In this document: piece by piece, positions 9,670 to 18,085 of the stretch | How positions within the stretch are numbered: the stretch's first letter is position 1 | Layout: every line of letters begins with the position of its first letter | Assembly: GCA_018607365.1 (NCBI GenBank) | Contig: JABBBT010000033.1 | Location: 1 to 59,278 of the forward strand | DNA length: 59,278 nucleotides | Source of the DNA: SAR86 cluster bacterium | GTDB lineage: Bacteria > Pseudomonadota > Gammaproteobacteria > Magnimaribacterales > D2472 | Reading direction: 5' to 3' | Position numbers and translations under genes: made by a program | Notes under the pieces: generated by a model | What the model saw: only the letters and a program-made list of their open reading frames with translations | The model's database searches: none | What the model was told of the DNA's origin: nothing

Positions 9670-10782
9670 CTAATATGTGTTTGATTTTTCTAAGCCGCTA
9701 ACTAATTTTTCTTTCCAGTTCGGCAATGAGCCGATATTTACCGACAGAAGCTTAGACCTTTTGTAATAGAGGTGACAGTCATACTCCCAAGTAAAACCAT
9801 TTCCTCCGTGAGTTTGAATATTTTCTTTTGAACAAAGTTGAAAAGCTTTGGTTGAACTTACTCTTGCAGTTGCTGATGCAACAGATAGATCTGATGAGTC
9901 TGTAGACAAAGCCCATGCTGCATAATATGAATTTGATTTAGCTAATGTTATAGCAACATACATATCAGCTAATTTGTGTTTAATTGCCTGAAAGGAACCA
10001 ATTTGTCTCCCAAATGCATATCTTTCTTTTGCATAACTTGTTGCCATATCTAATGAGGCTTGAGAGCCACCAATTTGTTCAAAACTAAATAAAACTGCTG
10101 CTTGGTCTAAAAGGTTCTCATAGAAATCCCAGCCATTTGAATCATCGCCAATTAGTATGCTTGGAGTATTGTTGTATTCAACTGAAAAATGACCTCTACT
10201 TTCATCTATCGTATCTTGATGCTCAATAATTACTGAATCAGAAGAATGATCAACCAACCTTATGCATATGCCAGAGGTAGAATTTGAAACAACTAGTGAA
10301 TGTGTAGCTATTCCAGCATCAGGAACAGCAATTTTTCTTCCAGTTAAAAGGTTATTATCAGTTAATGTTTTAATATTAGTTTTTGAAGGAGCAAAAAGAT
10401 CTTCTGTTACCGCTAAAGTTCCAATAATATCTCCTGATATTAATCTTGGAAGAATTTCTTGTTTAACTTCTTCACTTGCATATTTAATAATTGCTTCTGT
10501 AAATAAATAAACTGAAGATGAGAAGGGTACAGGAGCTAAGTATCTTCCGAGCTCTTCTGCCACAACACATAATTCAAGGTGACCCAAGCCCAATCCTCCA
10601 TACTCCTCAGGTATTCTTATGCCAGTCCATCCTAATTCAACTATCTTGTTCCATAACTCTTTGTCTATGCTCTGCTTATCCTCAAGAACTTTTCTACTCC
10701 TATTAATAGAGCCTTCTTTTTCTAAAAACTTTCGGGCTTCACTTTGAAGGAATTTTTGGTCATCTGAGAAATCTAAATTCAT
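9670..10782 (-). CDS. Acyl-CoA dehydrogenase (shorter member of an adjacent pair)
   Basis: A 370-residue acyl-CoA dehydrogenase family protein. It has the N-terminal EYGGLGLGHLELCVVAEELGR segment, RYAFGRQIGSFQAIKHKLADM and QTHGGNGFTWEYDCHLYYKRSKLL. The middle beta domain is diverged: the usual TEP.AGSD consensus is replaced by TEDLFAPSK. That fits a partner subunit in a heteromeric ACAD. It is the first gene of a minus-strand unit whose promoter must lie in the 59-bp gap before 10842. Confidence 0.85.
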   Translation of the reverse strand: MNLDFSDDQKFLQSEARKFLEKEGSINRSRKVLEDKQSIDKELWNKIVELGWTGIRIPEEYGGLGLGHLELCVVAEELGRYLAPVPFSSSVYLFTEAIIKYASEEVKQEILPRLISGDIIGTLAVTEDLFAPSKTNIKTLTDNNLLTGRKIAVPDAGIATHSLVVSNSTSGICIRLVDHSSDSVIIEHQDTIDESRGHFSVEYNNTPSILIGDDSNGWDFYENLLDQAAVLFSFEQIGGSQASLDMATSYAKERYAFGRQIGSFQAIKHKLADMYVAITLAKSNSYYAAWALSTDSSDLSVASATARVSSTKAFQLCSKENIQTHGGNGFTWEYDCHLYYKRSKLLSVNIGSLPNWKEKLVSGLEKSNTY

Positions 10783-10841
10783 ATTTATCTAAATAGTTAA
10801 TGTAAAATATATTATAAAGTAGTTTTTTTAATAATTAATAC

Positions 10842-11492
10842 ATGAATCAAACAATGAAACCAAATAAATCATCGCCGGCATATCTAAAACAAAAGACATC
10901 AGGCGGTCTATTTGTAGGTTTTTTATATGTTTTAGTTTTTATGAGTATTCTAGCGTTGGGTATTTGGCAAAATATTGAATCTAAATCTAATAAAGAATCA
11001 TTAAACTCTATCAATGAAAGACTAATCGTTATCGAAGAGCAAATAAATATTGCTGATGAGATTAACAATGACTCACTTACTGATATATCAGCATCCATTC
11101 AGTTTCTTGATAAAGAGGTAAGAAAACTTTGGGATCTAAGTAATAAAAGAAATAAAGTGAATATAACTAAATTAACAGAAACTACAAATAAAATTAATGG
11201 CTCTATAAAAAATATAGAAATTTCAATAAAAGAAGCATCTAAAAAGATAGAATCTAATAAAGAAGATATCGTGAGCACTTCAAAAGATTTATCAGATCTT
11301 TTAAAAACTAATTCAGAAATTAATGATTTAGAAATAGCTTTAAGAGCGCTCGAAACCCAAATGATTTTGATGGATGATTCAGTAAGAGCTTTAAATAATT
11401 ATAAAACTCAACTAAATCAAACAATCTCTGAAATTCAAACTCAAATTTATTCTGCATCTCAAGAGGTATTAGAAATTGAAAACCAAGATTGA
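10842..11492 (+). CDS. Membrane-anchored coiled-coil protein of unknown function
   Basis: 216 residues. I do not recognise a family. A single transmembrane segment lies at about 22-42 (GGLFVGFLYVLVFMSILALGIW) after a short polar N-terminus with basic residues. The rest, about 45-210, is rich in E, K, N, I and L with heptad-like spacing and no Cys, and is predicted to be long coiled coil on the far side of the membrane. It is transcribed divergently from the ACAD pair. It could be a cell-envelope or division scaffold; nothing in the sequence decides this. Confidence 0.7.
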   Translation: MNQTMKPNKSSPAYLKQKTSGGLFVGFLYVLVFMSILALGIWQNIESKSNKESLNSINERLIVIEEQINIADEINNDSLTDISASIQFLDKEVRKLWDLSNKRNKVNITKLTETTNKINGSIKNIEISIKEASKKIESNKEDIVSTSKDLSDLLKTNSEINDLEIALRALETQMILMDDSVRALNNYKTQLNQTISEIQTQIYSASQEVLEIENQD

Positions 11493-11523
11493 CAATAGTT
11501 TTAAATAATAGTTTTATATATTC

Positions 11524-11736
11524 ATGAACAAAACTTTACTACAAGTTTTTCTACTGCTTGCCTTTATTCCACTAGCAATTTTAGTTGGTTATGGGGTGCT
11601 AGTGGTTGCTCCAATATTTTGTTGCTTTCTTGCAATAAATTCATATAAGTTCAAAAATTACAAAGAAATGTATATCTGGATGAGTGTTGGAGTTCTTTCA
11701 TTTTTATTAGCTCTTTTTATGCTGGGTGTTCTATGA
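11524..11736 (+). CDS. Small two-helix membrane protein, unknown function
   Basis: 70 residues with two hydrophobic segments (about 5-37 and 50-69) separated by a short polar loop SYKFKNYKEMY. Its stop overlaps the ATG of the next gene (ATGA at 11733-11736), which supports translation. No recognised family. Confidence 0.6.
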   Translation: MNKTLLQVFLLLAFIPLAILVGYGVLVVAPIFCCFLAINSYKFKNYKEMYIWMSVGVLSFLLALFMLGVL

Positions 11737-12119
11737 TTTTAAAAGGAATAATTCTTATCCTATCGATTTTTATGCTCTTGTTAGGGTTATTAAATGTTCT
11801 TACTCCAGGAGTAAACAATATTTTCATTCCTATTGAGATCAATGACCTAGATACGCGAATAATGGTTAGAAGCTTATCTGGCATTCTTATTGGAATTGGG
11901 TATTTATCTATTAGATTTATCTTCTCCTCTTCAAGAGTTCAAATTGGAAATGTTTTGCTGTCCATAACATTGTGCGCATTATTTTCAAAAATTTTTAGCT
12001 TTATATATGATGGTTTTACAACTTATTCAGTAACTGTTTTCTTTTTTGTAGTCTGTTATGGCATATGCTTATATTACCTTCAGAAAAAAAGAAAAAATCA
12101 GCTTGATTTTAATCTGTAA
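11733..12119 (+). CDS. DUF4345-like four-helix membrane protein
   Basis: 128 residues with four hydrophobic segments. The pattern of N-terminal helix, LTPGVNNIF, then RSLSGILIGIGYLSIRF resembles DUF4345 proteins. It is translationally coupled to the 70-residue gene before it. A second protein of the same general type lies at 22074-22496. Function unknown. Confidence 0.6.
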   Translation: MILKGIILILSIFMLLLGLLNVLTPGVNNIFIPIEINDLDTRIMVRSLSGILIGIGYLSIRFIFSSSRVQIGNVLLSITLCALFSKIFSFIYDGFTTYSVTVFFFVVCYGICLYYLQKKRKNQLDFNL

Positions 12120-12158
12120 TTCCTGCCATAAAACCTCCCAAATAATTAATATTATCTA

Positions 12159-12164
12159 TATAAT
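12159..12164 (+). promoter_or_regulatory. -10 box for tRNA-Leu
   Basis: A perfect TATAAT followed by a GC-containing discriminator, with the expected start about 4 bases before the mature tRNA end. No convincing -35 element is seen 16-18 bases upstream. Confidence 0.55.
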
Positions 12165-12174
12165 GCTCCCATCT

Positions 12175-12259
12175 GGGGATGTGGTGGAACTGGTAGACAC
12201 GCTTGGCTTAGAACCAAGTGCCGCAAGGCGTGGGGGTTCGACTCCCTCCATCCCTACCA
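12175..12259 (+). tRNA. tRNA-Leu (anticodon UAG)
   Basis: An 85-nt type II tRNA. Acceptor GGGGATG pairs with CATCCCT with a G1-U72 end pair. The D arm contains GGTAGA, the anticodon stem is CTTGG/CCAAG with loop CTTAGAA giving anticodon UAG, and there is a long variable arm (TGCCGCAAGGCGT). The T arm is GGGGG-TTCGACT-CCCTC and CCA is encoded. Confidence 0.95.
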
Positions 12260-12331
12260 ATTAAGTAGATTGACTCTTTAGTTAAAAGCCCAAGAGACCT
12301 ATAATCCAATTACACACTTAATAATATTTAC

Positions 12332-13483
12332 ATGACATATTCAAAGAAAGATGAATCTATAAATAATCACTTTTTAAATGAATCCGATGCAATAGAAAGG
12401 ATTTTTAATCATATCGATAATGGAACCACCGATCTTGGTGATACAACTTGGAAAGAGCCGGTAAGTAATTATTATTCAAAAGATCGTTTTGATGCTGAAA
12501 TTTCTTTACTGAGAAGATCTCCTATTCCTTATTGTCCCTCAGCAGGGTTACCTGAAAATGGAAGCTATATAGCTAGAAGGGCATCAGGAACACCCTTGTT
12601 AGTGGTTAGAGGTGAGGATGGTATCGTTAGAGCCTTTATAAATGCATGCAAACATCGTGGTATGAAAGTTGCTGATGGAAGTGGGTGCAAAAAGAAAGCT
12701 TTTGTTTGTCCATATCATGCATGGGCTTATGGCTTAAATGGAAAGCTTAAAAACATTCCAGGCCAAGAGGCCTTTCCAGATTTAGATACCAATGATTTGG
12801 GGCTTACAGAAATAAGCGCAATTGAAAAGGGTGGAATTGTATATGTAATGCAGGAAGGAAAGATAGAAGATCATATGTTAGAAAACGCTATTGATTTTTT
12901 TGAACCTGAACAAAAAATGTTTAGTTATGGCGAGGTTGTCGATGAGGCTAACTGGAAACTATTAACAGAAACTCTTCTAGAGGGCTATCATATAAAATCT
13001 CTTCATAAAGATACTTTTTATCCTTTTGGCCTAGATAATATCAATCTTGTAGAGATATCTGGCTCCAACTCACGAGTTATTTTTCCTTTCAAAAGAATAG
13101 AAAAAATAAGGCATATAGATCCAAATGAAAGAAAATTAAATGGTGTTGCTACTTCAGTATTCCATCTATTTCCTAATGCAAGCGTTTCTATTTTATCAAA
13201 GCATTCAAGTCTAACAATCATGGAGCCCTTATCACCATCCAGTGTAAAAATAGTTAGTTATCTTATATACAATCCAAAATTAAATGGCAAAAATATATCC
13301 CTTGAAGAGGCAGAGAAGGATGCTCAGTTTGTTAATGAGTCAGGTCAAAATGAAGACAGAGAAGCTGCCAGAGCAATACAAGAAACAGTCACAACTTCAG
13401 CTAATACATATCTTACTTTTGGTTTTTTTGAAAAAGCAATTGTTAACTTTCATAAACATCTGACCCTAAGCCTTAATAAATAG
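12332..13483 (+). CDS. Rieske (2Fe-2S) non-heme iron oxygenase, large subunit
   Basis: 383 residues of the ring-hydroxylating/aliphatic Rieske oxygenase alpha-subunit family. The Rieske cluster ligands are C106/H108 (NACKHRG) and C126/H129 (VCPYHAWAYG). The mononuclear iron site is marked by H220 and H225 in LLEGYHIKSLH, with a likely Asp ligand near the C-terminal EDREAARAI. The substrate is not readable. No reductase or ferredoxin partner is adjacent, so electrons must come from elsewhere. It stands alone between tRNA-Leu and the arginine operon. Confidence 0.88.
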   Translation: MTYSKKDESINNHFLNESDAIERIFNHIDNGTTDLGDTTWKEPVSNYYSKDRFDAEISLLRRSPIPYCPSAGLPENGSYIARRASGTPLLVVRGEDGIVRAFINACKHRGMKVADGSGCKKKAFVCPYHAWAYGLNGKLKNIPGQEAFPDLDTNDLGLTEISAIEKGGIVYVMQEGKIEDHMLENAIDFFEPEQKMFSYGEVVDEANWKLLTETLLEGYHIKSLHKDTFYPFGLDNINLVEISGSNSRVIFPFKRIEKIRHIDPNERKLNGVATSVFHLFPNASVSILSKHSSLTIMEPLSPSSVKIVSYLIYNPKLNGKNISLEEAEKDAQFVNESGQNEDREAARAIQETVTTSANTYLTFGFFEKAIVNFHKHLTLSLNK

Positions 13484-13496
13484 AGTCACTGACAAG

Positions 13497-13524
13497 TTTA
13501 CAAACTATTATTTATATATATACT
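13497..13524 (+). promoter_or_regulatory. Sigma-70-type promoter of the arginine operon leader
   Basis: TTTACA at 13497-13502 and TATACT at 13519-13524 are separated by 16 bases. Predicted transcription start is around 13531, only about two bases before the leader-peptide ATG at 13533, so the leader peptide may be read from a nearly leaderless transcript. Confidence 0.6.
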
Positions 13525-13532
13525 GATTTGCA

Positions 13533-13577
13533 ATGATTAACACAAATACACGATTAAGACGGGTTCCCGCTTTATAG
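13533..13577 (+). CDS. Arginine-rich leader peptide (14 aa)
   Basis: A 14-codon ORF, MINTNTRLRRVPAL, ATG 13533 to TAG 13575-13577. Three of four consecutive codons (7-10: CGA TTA AGA CGG) are arginine, two of them CG-type codons that look uncommon in this AT-rich sequence. The stop codon overlaps the start of the antiterminator strand at 13576. This is the layout of ribosome-mediated attenuation as in his, leu and trp leaders. No Shine-Dalgarno is visible; translation may start near the transcript 5' end. Confidence 0.72.
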   Translation: MINTNTRLRRVPAL

Positions 13578-13628
13578 CTGGGTCTTTTCTATTGTGAATT
13601 AGACCCAGCTTATGCTGGGTTTTTTTTT
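13576..13628 (+). promoter_or_regulatory. Transcription attenuator: alternative antiterminator and terminator hairpins
   Basis: Strand A, AGCTGGGTCT (13576-13585), can pair over 10 bp with strand B, AGACCCAGCT (13601-13610). Strand B also forms ACCCAGC (13603-13609)-TTAT-GCTGGGT (13614-13620), followed by at least eight T, a rho-independent terminator. The two pairings are mutually exclusive. A ribosome stalled on the Arg codons would leave A free to capture B and allow read-through. A ribosome at the leader stop would cover A and let the terminator form. Confidence 0.8.
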
Positions 13629-13646
13629 ATAAAAATAAAGGTAATT

Positions 13647-14648
13647 ATGAAAAATTTTATTTCTACGCAGGATTGGTCAAAATCAGATCTACAAGATATT
13701 TTAGATTATGCAAAAGAGCTAAAAGTAAATAAGTTTCAGGATAATTTAAAAAATAAATCTATTGCATTGATGTTTTTTAATCCATCTATGAGAACTAGGA
13801 CTAGCTTTGAGCTTGGCATCCAGCAATTAGGAGGACTTGCAGTAGTCCTTCATCCTGGAAAAGATGCTTGGCCAATTGAATTCAAATTAAATGAAGTCAT
13901 GGATACAGATTCAGAAGAACATATTATAGAAGTTGCAAAAGTGCTCTCTGAATATTGTGATTTAATAGCAATAAGGGCATTTCCTAAATTTATTAATCTT
14001 GAAGAAGATTTATCAGATAATGTTATTAAAAGTTTTGCAAAGTATGCAACTGTTCCAGTAGTTAATATGGAAACTATTACCCATCCTTGCCAAGAGCTTG
14101 CTCATATTTTAACTATGCAAGAACAGCTAGGCGATCTTTCTGGAAAAGATTACTTATTAACTTGGACATATCATCCAAAACCTTTAAATACTGCAGTAGC
14201 AAATTCATCCTTATTAATTGCAAGCAAGTTTGGTATGAACGTTAAGTTGCTTTGTCCCACAGAAGATTATTTACTTCATGATACATATATGCAGAATGCA
14301 GAAGAAAACTGTAATGCTAATGGCACCTCATTCTCAATAACTCATGACATCAAAGAAGGTTATAAAAATGCTGACGTTGTTTATGCTAAGAGCTGGGGTG
14401 CTCTTAGTTATTATGGAAATCCTGAGGATGAAAAGTTAATCAGAGATAGATATAAGCATTTTATTGTTAATGAAGAAAAAATGGCAATGACTAATAATGC
14501 TAAATTCAGTCACTGTCTTCCTCTAAGAAGAAACATCAAAGCAACAGATGGAGTTATGGATTCTGATTATTGTGTTGCCATACAAGAAGCAGGAAATAGA
14601 ATGCACGTTCAAAAATCACTACTATCAACTTTATTAAAGGATAAATAA
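13647..14648 (+). CDS. argF': N-acetylornithine carbamoyltransferase
   Basis: 333 residues, closely resembling the Xanthomonas enzyme that makes N-acetylcitrulline from N-acetylornithine and carbamoyl phosphate. Carbamoyl-phosphate loop FNPSMRTRTSFE, then HPGKDAWPIEF, METITHPCQELAH, TWTYHPKPLNTAVANS, FSHCLPLRRNIKATD. As I recall the family literature, Glu92 (acetyl) versus Pro90 (succinyl, Bacteroides) sets specificity; the aligned residue here is E90 in DSEEH, predicting the acetyl substrate. The lysine carboxylated in Xanthomonas is also present (NIKATD). First gene of the arginine operon, 19 bases after the attenuator T-tract, with an AAAGG ribosome site. Confidence 0.93.
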   Translation: MKNFISTQDWSKSDLQDILDYAKELKVNKFQDNLKNKSIALMFFNPSMRTRTSFELGIQQLGGLAVVLHPGKDAWPIEFKLNEVMDTDSEEHIIEVAKVLSEYCDLIAIRAFPKFINLEEDLSDNVIKSFAKYATVPVVNMETITHPCQELAHILTMQEQLGDLSGKDYLLTWTYHPKPLNTAVANSSLLIASKFGMNVKLLCPTEDYLLHDTYMQNAEENCNANGTSFSITHDIKEGYKNADVVYAKSWGALSYYGNPEDEKLIRDRYKHFIVNEEKMAMTNNAKFSHCLPLRRNIKATDGVMDSDYCVAIQEAGNRMHVQKSLLSTLLKDK

Positions 14649-14651
14649 AAA

Positions 14652-15842
14652 ATGAAAAAAATTGTATTAGCTTTTTCAGGCGGATTAGACACAAGTTTCT
14701 GTGTTCCATACCTAATTGATAAAGGTTTTGAGGTTCATACTATATTTGTAAATACTGGGGGAACACCAAAGAAAGAGGAGGAAAAAATTACCAAAAGAGC
14801 AAATGAACTCGGAGCGAAAAAACATATTAATGTAAATGTTGATAATCTTTTATGGAATCAAATTATCAAGCCATTAGTTTGGTCTGGCGCTTTATATCAA
14901 GATAAATATCCAGCACTATGCTCGGATAGGTATCTTATAGTTTCAGAAGCAATAAAGCTCTGTAAAAAATTAAATACCAAATATATTTCTCATGGCTGCA
15001 CAGGAATGGGTAATGATCAGGTAAGGTTTGATCTCTCAATTCAAGCATTTGGCAAATACAAGACCATTACTCCTATAAGAGAAATACAAAATAAAGTTAA
15101 TGATGTAAGGGGGTATGAGCAGAAATATCTAGAAGATAAAGGTTTCAAGGTGTCATCTATACACTCGAAATATAGTATCAATGAAAACCTTATGGGGGCT
15201 ACTGTTTCTGGATCTGAAATAGACGAATGGAAAGAACCTTCCAAAGAAAGCTATATCCTTTGCAATACACCAGACAAATACCCCTCTAAATTAAAAAAGA
15301 TAGTAATAGAATTCTCAAAGGGTGAGGCTAAAAAAATTGATGGTGTTGCTATTAAAGGCCCAGAGCTATTAAGAATACTAAACAAGTTAGGTGGCAAGTA
15401 TGGCATTGGGAGAGAAATTTTTGCCAGCGACACGATTATAGGAATTAAGGGAAGATTTCTTTTTGAGTCTCCTGGTATAAATATACTTCAGTCTGCACAT
15501 AGAGCTTTAGAGGAATCTATTTTTACTGATAAACAAAACTTTTTTAAGCCTATTGTCGGTAAAAAATGGGTTGAATTAGTTTATGGTGGCTTTTATTTTG
15601 ACCCTTTAGCAAGAAATCTCGAAAATTTTTTACAAGATATTGAACTGCCTGTGAACGGCAAAGTAACAATGTTACTTTCACCAGGAAAGTCAGAAGCAGT
15701 AGCTGTTGAAGCTAAAAAAATACTAGTTAGTAAAGAAGCCATATATGCTCAGTCTGCCTCATGGGGTGTCGAAGAGTCAGCTGGTTTTATTAAATTACTT
15801 GGTCAAAGCACTGCAACTTGGACAGATATAAATAAAAAGTAA
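14652..15842 (+). CDS. argG: Argininosuccinate synthase
   Basis: 396 residues. The ATP-pyrophosphatase P-loop SGGLDTS is at residues 9-15. SHGCTGMGNDQVRFD and the citrulline/aspartate-binding regions follow. It condenses citrulline and aspartate. It starts 3 bases after argF'. Order and sequence type resemble the Xanthomonas arginine cluster. Confidence 0.94.
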   Translation: MKKIVLAFSGGLDTSFCVPYLIDKGFEVHTIFVNTGGTPKKEEEKITKRANELGAKKHINVNVDNLLWNQIIKPLVWSGALYQDKYPALCSDRYLIVSEAIKLCKKLNTKYISHGCTGMGNDQVRFDLSIQAFGKYKTITPIREIQNKVNDVRGYEQKYLEDKGFKVSSIHSKYSINENLMGATVSGSEIDEWKEPSKESYILCNTPDKYPSKLKKIVIEFSKGEAKKIDGVAIKGPELLRILNKLGGKYGIGREIFASDTIIGIKGRFLFESPGINILQSAHRALEESIFTDKQNFFKPIVGKKWVELVYGGFYFDPLARNLENFLQDIELPVNGKVTMLLSPGKSEAVAVEAKKILVSKEAIYAQSASWGVEESAGFIKLLGQSTATWTDINKK

Positions 15843-15843
15843 A

Positions 15844-17154
15844 ATGAACCAAAACTTTACTAAAGACACTATTTTAAAACTCCTCAGCGGGATGAGCAGT
15901 GAAAAAGAGATAAGAAAGTACTTAGATAGATTTTCTTCTGATGACTTTAGGTTTGCTGTAATTAAAGTTGGTGGAGCGGTAATAGAAAATGATTTAGAAA
16001 ATTTAATATCCTCTTTAGTATTTTTAAATGAAGTTGGCCTTAGACCAATTATTGTTCATGGAGGTGGTCCTAAGCTTTCAAGAGCACTAGAGGAAAAAAA
16101 AATACAGTTTTCATTTAAAGATGGCCAAAGAATTACTTCTAAAGAAGTACTAGATGAAGCTATTGATGTATTTAAGGCTGAAAATCAAAAAATTACATCT
16201 GCCTTGATTGAAAAGAATGTATCGGCTGTATCTTTGATTGATGATATTTTTAAGTGCATCATTCAAGATGAAGAATTGGGATTCGTTGGGTCTATTATTG
16301 AAACTAATTCAAATAAAATTAGGGATATTATTTCAAATGGAGGAGTTCCAGTAATAGCTCCAATGGGATATACAGATAAAAAACAAATAGTAAATATTAA
16401 TGGCGACAAGGCAACTCAGGCACTGGCAAAAGAAATATCTCCTGATAAAGTGATTTTTTTAAGTGAGATTGGGGGAATCCTTGATGGTTCAGATAACTTA
16501 ATCTCAACGATAAACATTAAAGATGATTATGAGAGATTAATGTCTGAAGGATGGCTCCACTCAGGAATGAAACTTAAGCTTAAAGAGATTAAGCTTCTCC
16601 TTGATCATCTTCCTTCTAACAGCTCGGTATCAATAACAAAACCTCTCTATTTAAATAGAGAACTTTTTACCGATGCTGGCTTTGGAACCTTGGTAAAGGC
16701 GGGCCATCACATAGATAAACTTAAAGAGTTAGATAATGTAAATAAAGACCACATTACCTCAATCCTAGAATCAGCATTTAAAGGAAAACTCGATAAAAAT
16801 TATTTTATTAATCAAGACAAAGAATATTATGTAAGTGGTTGTAGTAGAGCTTTGATAGCGATATCTCACTATCAAAAGATAGCTTATATGGATAAATTCG
16901 CAGTTAAAGCTGACGCTAGAGGAGAGGGGCTTGGTAATGCTATATGGAATAGGATGACAGCTGACCACAAAAAGGTTTTTTGGAGATCTAGACCAAATAA
17001 TTCAATAAACTTCTTTTATAAGAATGTTTGTGATGGCTTTCAAAAAACCAATGAATGGAATATCTTTTGGATTGGTATTAATAATCTAGATGAGCTTACC
17101 GAATGCATAAGAATGGCATCTAATCAACCTGAAACAATTGCATATGAAAAATAA
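15844..17154 (+). CDS. argB: Fused acetylglutamate kinase / N-acetylglutamate synthase
   Basis: 436 residues. The N-terminal amino-acid kinase domain (about 30-285) has KVGGAVIEND, the glutamate-binding HGGGPKLS and VNINGDKATQAL. The C-terminal 140 or so residues form a GNAT acetyltransferase domain with MDKFAVKADARGEGLGNAIW, the acetyl-CoA-binding segment. This is the bifunctional NAGS/K layout known from Xanthomonas, supplying the first two steps of the pathway and usually the arginine feedback site. It overlaps argC by 11 bases. Confidence 0.9.
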   Translation: MNQNFTKDTILKLLSGMSSEKEIRKYLDRFSSDDFRFAVIKVGGAVIENDLENLISSLVFLNEVGLRPIIVHGGGPKLSRALEEKKIQFSFKDGQRITSKEVLDEAIDVFKAENQKITSALIEKNVSAVSLIDDIFKCIIQDEELGFVGSIIETNSNKIRDIISNGGVPVIAPMGYTDKKQIVNINGDKATQALAKEISPDKVIFLSEIGGILDGSDNLISTINIKDDYERLMSEGWLHSGMKLKLKEIKLLLDHLPSNSSVSITKPLYLNRELFTDAGFGTLVKAGHHIDKLKELDNVNKDHITSILESAFKGKLDKNYFINQDKEYYVSGCSRALIAISHYQKIAYMDKFAVKADARGEGLGNAIWNRMTADHKKVFWRSRPNNSINFFYKNVCDGFQKTNEWNIFWIGINNLDELTECIRMASNQPETIAYEK

Positions 17155-18085
17155 AATCAATATAGCGATGATTGGTGGTAGAGGTTTTGTAGGTCAGGAG
17201 ATAATTTCTATACTAAATGACCACCCAATATTTATGCTAAGTAAAGTTTTTTCTAAAACAGCTGCAGGTAAAGTAGTAGAGGGCTACAAGAAATCATCTA
17301 ATCTAAAGTACTGCCTTCTTGATATATCAAATTTGCAGTTAGAGGATATTGATATAGCAATCATGGCATTGGCTAATGATGAATCTGAATCCTATATAAA
17401 CATTATTAAAAAAGATTATCCAAATATAATATTTATTGATCTAAGCTCTGACCATAGATTAGATAAAACATGGGATTATAGGGTTCCCGAGCTTGCAACA
17501 AAAAAAGCAACTAAATTCATCAGTAATCCAGGATGCTATGCATCTGCAATACAATTTTCTTTGGCACCAATCAAAAATCTTATTTCTGGAAGAGTTAGTT
17601 CTATAGGCATCTCTGGTTATAGTGGAGCTGGAGCCTCACCAAATGACAAAAATAACCCTGTCAATCTTAAGAATAATATTATTCCATACTCTCTTACAAA
17701 TCATCTTCATGAGCAAGAGGTTTCAAAGCAATGCTATGAAGAAATATCTTTTAGCCCTCATGTCGGCAATTTTTTTAGAGGTATTCTTATAACATCTCAT
17801 ATACAACTTAAAACAAGTCAAACGAATCAAGAAATTTTAGGAACCTTTATTGATTTTTATCAAAACTCTAAATTAATCGAAGTTCTAGATGATATACCTA
17901 TGATTAATAAGGTTGCTAATACCCACAAGGTTTTAATAGGCGGAATATCTATTGATAATTCAGGAGTAAACTTAACAGTATGTTGCGCTCTTGATAACTT
18001 GCTTAAGGGAGCTGCTACACAAGTTATACAAAATCTTAATTCAGCATGTAGCCTAGATGAATTAATAGGAATAAATTATGAATAA
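17144..18085 (+). CDS. argC: N-acetyl-gamma-glutamyl-phosphate reductase
   Basis: 313 residues from ATG 17144. A TTG two codons upstream (17138) is possible but less likely. NADP motif MIGGRGFVGQE, DLSSDHRL, the catalytic cysteine in SNPGCYASA (about C131), GYSGAGASP. It makes N-acetylglutamate semialdehyde. It overlaps the fused kinase/synthase by 11 bases and argH by 8, so translation is coupled along the operon. Confidence 0.94.
   Translation: MKNKINIAMIGGRGFVGQEIISILNDHPIFMLSKVFSKTAAGKVVEGYKKSSNLKYCLLDISNLQLEDIDIAIMALANDESESYINIIKKDYPNIIFIDLSSDHRLDKTWDYRVPELATKKATKFISNPGCYASAIQFSLAPIKNLISGRVSSIGISGYSGAGASPNDKNNPVNLKNNIIPYSLTNHLHEQEVSKQCYEEISFSPHVGNFFRGILITSHIQLKTSQTNQEILGTFIDFYQNSKLIEVLDDIPMINKVANTHKVLIGGISIDNSGVNLTVCCALDNLLKGAATQVIQNLNSACSLDELIGINYE

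Noticed and set aside
12058-12264. 68-codon plus-strand ORF across the tRNA-Leu region
   Set aside because: It overlaps the DUF4345-like gene in another frame and runs through a well-formed tRNA-Leu; its C-terminal residues are translated tRNA.
13561-13570. GGGTTCCCGC as a riboswitch aptamer fragment
   Set aside because: No known aptamer layout is present; the stretch is better explained as the codons for R-V-P-A in the leader peptide.
17138-17143. TTG start for argC two codons before the ATG
   Set aside because: ATG at 17144 begins MKNKINIAMIGG, the normal distance to the NADP motif; the TTG adds only two residues.
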